Part shown: positions 57,928 to 64,000 of the stretch, piece by piece
Layout of the letters: each line of letters opens with the position of its first letter
Numbering within the stretch: the first letter of the stretch is position 1
DNA from: Candidatus Accumulibacter propinquus
GTDB lineage: Bacteria; Pseudomonadota; Gammaproteobacteria; Burkholderiales; Rhodocyclaceae
Length of the DNA: 64,000 nt
Reading direction: 5' to 3'
Assembly (NCBI GenBank): GCA_016714935.1
Contig: JADKBU010000026.1
Span: 1 to 64,000, forward strand
Program-made: the position numbers and the translations under genes
The notes under the pieces: model-generated
What the model saw: the letters and a program-made list of their open reading frames with translations, nothing else
Told to the model about the DNA's origin: nothing
Database searches by the model: none

Positions 57928-59179
57928 GCGCGCGCAGCGGTACATCCCGGGTGGCGTCAACTCGCCGGTCCGGGCCTTTCGTTCGGTTGGCGGTACGCCG
58001 CGCTTTTTCGCCTCCGGTTCCGGTGCGCGCGTCGTCGACGTAGACGGCAAGAGTTACGTCGATTACGTTGGCTCGTGGGGGCCGCTGATCCTTGGGCACG
58101 CGCATCCCGAAGTGGTCGCCGCGGTCCGCGCGGCGGCGTTGCAGGGACTCTCCTTCGGTGCCCCGACCGCCGGCGAGGTCGAGATGGCCGAACTGCTGTG
58201 CGAAATGTTGCCTACGCTCGAAATGGTTCGCCTGGTCAGTTCCGGCACTGAAGCGACGATGAGCGCGATCCGGCTGGCACGCGGTTTTAGCGGGCGCGAC
58301 CTGCTGATCAAGTTCGAGGGTTGTTACCATGGCCACTCCGACAGCCTGCTGGTGAAGGCCGGCTCGGGGATGCTTACCTTCGGCAATCCGAGTTCAGGCG
58401 GTGTCCCCGCCGATCTCGCCCGGCATACGCTGGTGCTCGACTATAACGATTGCGTCGGACTTGCGGCGGCGTTTGCCGAGCACGGCCCGCAGATCGCCGC
58501 GGTGATCGTCGAGCCGGTCGCCGGCAACATGAACCTGATCGCGCCGCAGCCTGCTTTCCTGCAGGCGATGCGCGACCTGTGCACGGCTCACGGGGCAGTG
58601 CTGATCTTCGACGAAGTGATGACCGGATTTCGTGTCGGTGTCAGGGGTGCGCAAGGTCTTTATGGCATCACTCCCGATCTCACGACGCTCGGCAAGGTGA
58701 TTGGCGGCGGCATGCCGGTCGGTGCTTTCGGTGGCCGACGCGAGATCATGGCCATGATCGCCCCGCTCGGCCCGGTGTACCAGGCCGGTACCCTGTCCGG
58801 CAATCCGGTAGCCGTCGCCGCCGGTCTGGCGACGCTGCAACTGCTGCGCGGCGCGGGTTTCTACGAATCGCTGGCGCAGCGCAGCAGGCAACTCACCGAC
58901 GGCCTGGTTGCGGCCGCCGACAAACATCGCGTGCCGTTCTGCGCGCAAGCGATCGGCGGCATGTTCGGGATGTATTTCCGTTCGCAGTGTCCGCAGAGCT
59001 ACGCCGAAGTGATGGACTGCGACAAGGACGCCTTCAATCGCTTCTTCCACGCCATGCTCGATGCCGGCCACTACTTCGCTCCGTCGGCCTTCGAAGCCGG
59101 CTTCGTCTCGGCCGCGCACAGCGAGGACGTCATCGCCAGCACGATCGCTGCTGCGGAAGCAGTGTTCAGCGCCTGGTGA
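57899..59179 (+). CDS. hemL: Glutamate-1-semialdehyde 2,1-aminomutase
   Basis: Makes 5-aminolevulinate in the C5 haem pathway. 426 aa starting at GTG 57899 (VSSRNQQLFERAQRYIPGGV). Family segments: NSPVRAFRSVGGTPRFF, SSGTEATMSAIRLARGF, FEGCYHGHSDSLLVKAGSG, LIFDEVMTGFRVG, and TTLGKVIGGGMPVGAFGG, which holds the PLP lysine. It overlaps thiE, so translation is probably coupled. Confidence 0.96.
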   Translation: MSSRNQQLFERAQRYIPGGVNSPVRAFRSVGGTPRFFASGSGARVVDVDGKSYVDYVGSWGPLILGHAHPEVVAAVRAAALQGLSFGAPTAGEVEMAELLCEMLPTLEMVRLVSSGTEATMSAIRLARGFSGRDLLIKFEGCYHGHSDSLLVKAGSGMLTFGNPSSGGVPADLARHTLVLDYNDCVGLAAAFAEHGPQIAAVIVEPVAGNMNLIAPQPAFLQAMRDLCTAHGAVLIFDEVMTGFRVGVRGAQGLYGITPDLTTLGKVIGGGMPVGAFGGRREIMAMIAPLGPVYQAGTLSGNPVAVAAGLATLQLLRGAGFYESLAQRSRQLTDGLVAAADKHRVPFCAQAIGGMFGMYFRSQCPQSYAEVMDCDKDAFNRFFHAMLDAGHYFAPSAFEAGFVSAAHSEDVIASTIAAAEAVFSAW

Positions 59180-59207
59180 GGGGCATCCGGCCGCTGCGGA
59201 CGAAGAA

Positions 59208-60581
59208 TCAGTCGGTCCGCCGGTTTGCCGCTTGGCTGCTGCTTGCCCGGCGCTTCTCGAAATGCCGTAGCCCGAAATAGGTCAAGGCGCCGACACCCAC
59301 CATGGCGCAGGCGAAAGTGCCGTAGGCGATCGGCCAGGGAATCCCTTCGGTCATCATCGAGAATTCCGACATGCCGCCCATGCCGGCCAATACATTGATC
59401 GGCATGAATATGACGCTAAGGATCGTCAGCCGCTTGATGTCCTTGTTCTGATTGATGTTGATTGCACTGTCGGTGGCATCCATCAGGAAGTTGATCTTGT
59501 TGAACAGGAAAGCCGTGTGACCATCGAGCGATTCGATGTCGCGCAGGATCTCGCGCACGTCGGCATGCTGCGTGTCGGAGAGGAACTTGCCGCGCAGCAG
59601 GAAGGACAGGGCGCGTCGGGTGTCGAGTACGCTGCGGCGCGTGCGCCCGTTGAGATCCTCGGCCTCGGAAATCGCCGTCAGTATCTTTGAGGCTTCCTGG
59701 TCGGTGGTATGCGAGCGCAACACCTGCCTGCCGACTTTCTCCAGCTCGCCGTAGACATCCTCCAGGGCATTCGCAGAGTACTCCACATCGGCTGCGTAGA
59801 GGTCGAGCAGCACATCGGTGCCATTGCTGACGTAGCCCGGGCGGGTGCGCGCGCGCGCGCGCTGCAGGCGAAACACCGGCAATTCCTCGCTGCGCACCGT
59901 GAATAACACATCGTTCTGAAGGATCAGAGCGACCGGAACATTGCGCGATTCCTCGCGGGTGTCGAGCAGGAAGTCGGAGTGCAGATGGGTGTGCCCCTCC
60001 TCGTCCACATAGAAGCGGGCGCTGGCTTCCAGGTCGGTCAGGTTGCCGGGGTCCGGCAGATCGACGTCGAACAAGCCGCCGATCCAGGCGCGGATTTTTT
60101 TCGTCGGCGCGACCAGGTCGACCCAGATCGGCTTGACGTTGCTCAGATCCTCGGGGCTGGTGACCGTGATCTGGCGCAGTCGCCCGTCACGAATCTCGAA
60201 AGCAGTAACCGCCGTCTTCTCGTTGCGGTAGTGACTGTCGTCGATCAACTCCTCGAGGACGTCGTCGGGGAGCAGTGCCAGGATCGGGTCGGCTCCTTCC
60301 TTGACTTCATCCCAGACGACCAGGCGCTCGTTGGGTTCGAGTGATTCAAGGATATAAGCGACTTCCCTCGGTGGCATCAGCTTGAGCTTCTGGCGAAGCT
60401 CCTTGCGATATTGCTGCTGGAGTTCGACGTCGACCTCGTCCTGATTCGGCGTTTCCTGCTCGCGTACCAGATCTTCGACCAGCTTCTGCAGCGAAAGCAG
60501 TGAGCGCACCTCGGTGAGGTGCACGTCGGCAAGGCGTTTTTGCAGCATTTCAGGGACATGCGGTCTGTTTTCTTCGCTCAC
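59208..60581 (-). CDS. CorA-family divalent cation transporter with MgtE_N-like N-terminal region
   Basis: 457-aa protein. Residues about 20-120 include LKLMPPREVAYILESLEPNE and VVWDEVKEGADPILALLPDD, resembling the helical MgtE N domain. The CorA cytoplasmic domain follows (VKPIWVDLVAPTKKIRAW). At the C-terminus are two membrane helices separated by the pore loop. The usual GMN tripeptide is not in the canonical form; the loop reads NVLAGMGGMSEFSMMT. Likely Mg2+ or another divalent ion. The GTG at 60581 has AGGGAGT upstream and gives the family start. Confidence 0.85.
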   Translation of the reverse strand: MSEENRPHVPEMLQKRLADVHLTEVRSLLSLQKLVEDLVREQETPNQDEVDVELQQQYRKELRQKLKLMPPREVAYILESLEPNERLVVWDEVKEGADPILALLPDDVLEELIDDSHYRNEKTAVTAFEIRDGRLRQITVTSPEDLSNVKPIWVDLVAPTKKIRAWIGGLFDVDLPDPGNLTDLEASARFYVDEEGHTHLHSDFLLDTREESRNVPVALILQNDVLFTVRSEELPVFRLQRARARTRPGYVSNGTDVLLDLYAADVEYSANALEDVYGELEKVGRQVLRSHTTDQEASKILTAISEAEDLNGRTRRSVLDTRRALSFLLRGKFLSDTQHADVREILRDIESLDGHTAFLFNKINFLMDATDSAININQNKDIKRLTILSVIFMPINVLAGMGGMSEFSMMTEGIPWPIAYGTFACAMVGVGALTYFGLRHFEKRRASSSQAANRRTD

Positions 60582-60931
60582 GCTCTTGACTCCCTGATGA
60601 TCGGATGCTGAAAAGGGGTGCCGATTGTAGCACCGCCGGTGTTGCCGGAGCCGCCGTGAAGACCTTTTATTTGGCTCCTGAAACAACTTGAAATCCCTTT
60701 CCGCACAAGCCCCTGCGTTGTTTGCGGACACCCCCGTGCGGCGGTTGCCGTCCTTGTGGCGGGTGCATAATCGTCCTACAATCCTGCCCTTGTTGCTGCA
60801 CCGCAGCGGGCGGGCTGGGCCGCAGCGGCGATGTCTGCCCGGGCGGATACATTGGCAGGGTGAATTGGGGCGCCCTATCAATGAACCGGGCAGGTGGATG
60901 GCATTCCGTAACTGATGTTCCGGGAGGGGAC

Positions 60932-62836
60932 ATGACCGCAACACACGCGCCGCACGGCGAGAAGACCGGCCTCGCGGCTACCGCGCTGGCGGCAATGGGC
61001 GTCGTTTTCGGCGACATCGGCACGAGTCCCTTGTACACCATGAAGGAGGTCTTTGGCGGTCACCATCCACTGCCAGTTACTCCGGAAAACGTGCTCGGCA
61101 TTCTCTCGCTGGTCTTCTGGGCGCTGACCATCACCGTGTCGCTGAAATACGTCGTGTTCATCACCCGTGCCGACAACAAGGGCGAGGGCGGCATCATGGC
61201 CCTGACCGCGTTGGCGCTGCGCACCGCGAATGCTTCGCCGCGGATACTCTGGCTGATGTCGGCGCTGGGTATTTTCGGTGCCGCGCTGTTTTATGGCGAT
61301 GCGGTGATCACCCCGGCGATGTCGGTGCTTTCGGCGGTCGAAGGACTCGAAGTCGTCACCCCCTTGCTGAAACCCTATGTCCTGCCGGTCACGATCAGCA
61401 TCGTGGTCCTGCTGTTCTTCTTCCAGCGGCACGGTACCGCCGCCGTCGGCGCGCTGTTCGGACCGCTGATGATGTTCTGGTTCGCTACCCTTGGCCTGCT
61501 CGGCCTGTGGAACGTGATCCAGTATCCATCGGTACTGGCGGCGATCAATCCCTGGTATGCAGTGAAGTTTTTCATCGACAACCAAGGCCTGGCCTACCTG
61601 GCTCTGGGGTCGGTAGTGCTGGCGATTACCGGCGGCGAAGCGTTGTACGCCGACATGGGTCACTTCGGTCGCCGTTCGATCAAGTGGGCCTGGTTCGCTT
61701 TCGTTTTTCCGCTGCTGTATCTCAACTACCTCGGTCAGGGGGCGCTGATCCTCAACGACCCGAAGGCGATCGAGAGTCCTTTCTTCCTGATGGCGCCGAG
61801 TGAGATTCTGCTGATCCCGTTGGTCATCCTGGCCACCGTGGCGACGGTGATCGCTTCGCAAGCGGTGATTTCCGGTGCCTTTTCGCTGACCAGCCAGGCC
61901 ATGCAACTCGGCTATTGTCCGCGCATCCAGGTCAGATTTACCTCGGAGCGCGAAAAGGGCCAGATCTACGTGCCGAACATCAACTGGCTGCTGCTGTTGA
62001 CGGTGATCATCGTCGTGCTCGGCTTCCGCTCGTCGTCGAATCTCGCTTCGGCCTACGGCATCGCCGTCACACTGACGATGATGATCGACACGATTCTCGC
62101 TTTTGTCGTCGTGCACGCCTTGTGGAAGTGGAGTTGGCGGCGCGCGGCGCTTTTTCTGGTGTTCTTCGTGGTCGTCGACTTCGCTTTCTTTTCGGCCAAC
62201 GTCATCAAGATCCTCGACGGCGGCTGGTTCCCGCTGACGCTGGGCTTTTCGGTGTTCGCCCTGCTTTCCACCTGGAAACTCGGTCGCAAACTGCTCTATG
62301 AAAAACTGAAGCAGGATTCGGTACCCATCCATGCCTTCATCAGCGGTCTCGCCATGGGCGGGCCGCATCGGGTCGACGGTACCGGCGTGTTCCTGACTGC
62401 CGACCCCGAGAGCGTGCCGCGGGCACTGCTGCACAACCTGTATCACAACAAGGTCCTGCACCAGCGCGTGGTGCTACTGAATGTGCTTACCGAAGACGTG
62501 CCGCATGTTCCCGAAAGCGAGCGGGTGCGCGTCGACCCGCTGCCGGCGGGATTTCATCGGGTGTTCGTCCGCTACGGCTTCAAGGACGACCCCGATCTGC
62601 CGCACGCCATGGCGTTGTGCGCCGCGCACGGCATGGACTTCGAGATGATGGAGACCTCGTTTTTCCTCGGTCGCGAGACCGTCGTCAGCATGCCGATCTC
62701 CAGGCGCTCGCGAATGGCCCGCTGGCGCCAGATTCTGTTTACCTGGATGTTCCGTAACGCCGATACCGCGACCGCGTTCTTCAAGCTGCCACCCAACCGC
62801 GTCGTCGAACTGGGCGCGCAGGTCGAACTATCGTAG
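60932..62836 (+). CDS. kup: Potassium uptake protein Kup
   Basis: 634-aa K+/H+ symporter with about 12 membrane helices. The family start GVVFGDIGTSPLYTMKEVFG, the ITPAMSVLSAVEGLEV segment and ALYADMGHFGRRSIKWAWF are typical. The C-terminal cytoplasmic domain ends DMDFEMMETSFFLGRETV-like (62630-62690). GGGAGGGGAC precedes the ATG at 60932; the open frame extends 70 codons upstream without conservation. Confidence 0.95.
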   Translation: MTATHAPHGEKTGLAATALAAMGVVFGDIGTSPLYTMKEVFGGHHPLPVTPENVLGILSLVFWALTITVSLKYVVFITRADNKGEGGIMALTALALRTANASPRILWLMSALGIFGAALFYGDAVITPAMSVLSAVEGLEVVTPLLKPYVLPVTISIVVLLFFFQRHGTAAVGALFGPLMMFWFATLGLLGLWNVIQYPSVLAAINPWYAVKFFIDNQGLAYLALGSVVLAITGGEALYADMGHFGRRSIKWAWFAFVFPLLYLNYLGQGALILNDPKAIESPFFLMAPSEILLIPLVILATVATVIASQAVISGAFSLTSQAMQLGYCPRIQVRFTSEREKGQIYVPNINWLLLLTVIIVVLGFRSSSNLASAYGIAVTLTMMIDTILAFVVVHALWKWSWRRAALFLVFFVVVDFAFFSANVIKILDGGWFPLTLGFSVFALLSTWKLGRKLLYEKLKQDSVPIHAFISGLAMGGPHRVDGTGVFLTADPESVPRALLHNLYHNKVLHQRVVLLNVLTEDVPHVPESERVRVDPLPAGFHRVFVRYGFKDDPDLPHAMALCAAHGMDFEMMETSFFLGRETVVSMPISRRSRMARWRQILFTWMFRNADTATAFFKLPPNRVVELGAQVELS

Positions 62837-62897
62837 GCCGCGCCCTTTCTACCGGCTACCCGGACGTCAGGCCAGCGCCAACGCAACGGAGGAAGCC

Positions 62898-64000
62898 ATG
62901 ACCCACGCCGGACGCCTCGCCGCCACGCTGCTCGTGGTTTTTGCCGCCACGCCGGTACTGGCCGACAATCTGCCCGCGGCAGCCATTGAGCTGGGCCCGA
63001 TTCGTCGCAACGAACAGGGTCGGATCGAGGTCGTCAGGACGCCTGCCGATGGCCCGGCGGTCGGCAGGGACGGCAGTCAGTCGCAGGTTCTGGACAAGAA
63101 GGTGCCGAGCGCCACGGCAAACGGCAGGACCATCGTCGTCGGCCCGCAGGAAGAGGTCAGGAGCATCAGCGAAGCCGCGCGCATGGCGCGTGACGGCGAC
63201 ACCATCGAGATCCTGCCCGGCGAGTATCGGCAACAAGCGGTGGTCTGGACGCAAGGCCGGCTGACCATTCGCGGCGTCGGCAAGCGCCCGCTGTTGCTTG
63301 CCGATGGGGCCAGCGCCGAAGGCAAGGCGCTGTGGGTGGTGCGCAACGCCGAGATGCTGATCGAGAACATCGAATTCAGGGGCGCGCGCGTCCCGAACGG
63401 CAACGGCGCCGGCATTCGTTTCGAGCGTGGGCATCTGAAGGTCTTGCGCTGCGCGTTCTTCGACAACGAGATGGGCATTCTGACGGGCAACTTTGCCGAC
63501 ACGGTGCTCGAAGTTGAGGATAGCGAGTTCGGTGAGGCACCCCAGCACGCCAGTGGCGCGCTGCATCACCTGCTCTATGCCGGAGGGATTGGCCGCCTGA
63601 GTGTCCGCGGCAGCCGCTTCCAGCAAGGCTTTCGCGGACATCTGATCAAGTCGCGGGCGCGCGAAAGTGCGATCCTCTACAACCTGATCGTTGACGGTGT
63701 CGGCGGCAGCGCCTCGTACGAGCTCGAGTTCCCGAACGGTGGGCTGGCCTGGGTGATCGGCAATGTCATCGGGCAGAGTCCGACGAGCGACAATCCGGAT
63801 CTGATTTCCTACGCCGCCGAGGGGCAACGCTGGCCCGACAATGCGCTGTACCTGGCGCACAACACGCTGATCGATGACCGGCCCGATGGCCGCTTTCTGC
63901 GCGTCTGGACGGAGCGGATGCCGGCGGGAACCGAAGTCTGGGCGATCAACAACCTGCTCGTCGGCCGCGGCGCTTTCACGCCGCAAGCCCCAGGGCGCCA
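62898..64000 (+). CDS. Secreted right-handed beta-helix repeat protein, truncated by window end
   Basis: Open from ATG 62898 (AACGGAGGAAGCC upstream) to the end of the window, at least 367 codons, no stop seen. A signal peptide ends near LADNLPA (about residue 23). After a linker, parallel beta-helix rungs appear: ISEAARMARDGDTIEILPGEYRQ, LTIRGVGKRPLLLADGA, MLIENIEFRGARV, LKVLRCAFFDNEMGI, SILYNLI-type repeats and ALYLAHNTLIDDRP. Such periplasmic or exported proteins bind or cleave polysaccharides (pectate-lyase/NosD fold). No catalytic motif is recognisable. It lies 61 bases after kup on the same strand. Confidence 0.75.
   Translation, partial: MTHAGRLAATLLVVFAATPVLADNLPAAAIELGPIRRNEQGRIEVVRTPADGPAVGRDGSQSQVLDKKVPSATANGRTIVVGPQEEVRSISEAARMARDGDTIEILPGEYRQQAVVWTQGRLTIRGVGKRPLLLADGASAEGKALWVVRNAEMLIENIEFRGARVPNGNGAGIRFERGHLKVLRCAFFDNEMGILTGNFADTVLEVEDSEFGEAPQHASGALHHLLYAGGIGRLSVRGSRFQQGFRGHLIKSRARESAILYNLIVDGVGGSASYELEFPNGGLAWVIGNVIGQSPTSDNPDLISYAAEGQRWPDNALYLAHNTLIDDRPDGRFLRVWTERMPAGTEVWAINNLLVGRGAFTPQAPGR

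Noticed and set aside
60722..60931. 70-codon N-terminal extension of Kup
   Set aside because: Cys/Gly-rich and unconserved; GGGAGGGG lies just before ATG 60932, where the Kup family begins.

Overview
The window looks like chromosomal DNA of a GC-rich betaproteobacterium, most likely in or near the Rhodocyclales. Evidence: the yggS-proC-yggT-yggU cluster divergent from pilT/pilU, the yqgE-ruvX-pyrR-pyrB-pyrC' operon with an apparently inactive dihydroorotase homologue, thiD-thiE-hemL, the pilGHIJ-pilL chemosensory operon, and a polyphosphate kinase 2. Polyphosphate kinase, an acyl-CoA transferase, malonyl-CoA decarboxylase and flavocytochrome c together would suit a Candidatus Accumulibacter-like polyphosphate accumulator. 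That genus assignment is inference; no rRNA or other taxonomic marker is present.

Layout. 0.1-1.8 kb: flavocytochrome c sulfide dehydrogenase (fccA, frame-broken fccB). 2.3-11.4 kb: an accessory defence operon with gene order hsdM, PDDEXK nuclease (DUF1016/YhcG), hsdS, darT, darG, hsdR. Most junctions are ATGA overlaps, so a DarTG toxin-antitoxin pair sits inside a type I restriction-modification operon. Only darG and the DUF1016 core are uninterrupted. hsdS has lost most of its target-recognition sequence, darT and hsdM are frameshifted, and hsdR contains a 158-base tract made almost only of G and C. 11.5-14.9 kb (minus): an NB-ARC/STAND ATPase with a helical C-terminal region, also with one frameshift. 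15-18.6 kb: fused CoA-transferase, membrane hexapeptide acyltransferase and PAP2-like membrane protein. 18.6-24.3 kb (minus): serine/threonine dehydratase, PPK2, VOC protein, malonyl-CoA decarboxylase, Lgt. 24.4-31.9 kb: ilvD, a small cytochrome c, and a complete branched-chain amino-acid ABC transporter (livKHMGF) with a strong terminator after livK. 31.9-39.1 kb: EAL/HDOD protein, iron-sulfur flavoreductase, SDR, HemJ, RNA methyltransferase, pilU/pilT. 39.2-46.9 kb: yggS-proC-yggT-yggU, the pyrimidine operon, photolyase. 46.9-56 kb (minus): type IV pilus chemosensory operon, with one frameshift in the giant pilL/chpA kinase. 56-64 kb: rubredoxin, thiD-thiE-hemL, CorA-type transporter, Kup, and the start of a right-handed beta-helix protein that runs off the window.

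How it fits together. PilG/H/I/J/L would control PilT/PilU-driven twitching. LivKHMGF imports branched-chain amino acids while IlvD makes them. The CoA-transferase and malonyl-CoA decarboxylase handle acyl-CoA pools, and PPK2 links polyphosphate to nucleotide pools. The first ~13 kb differs sharply from the rest: it holds nearly all the frame disruptions. Several of these are one-base changes in short homopolymers with good protein similarity resuming directly in another frame, which points to consensus errors as well as real decay. The most noteworthy content is the nested RM/DUF1016/DarTG operon with an adjacent STAND gene.
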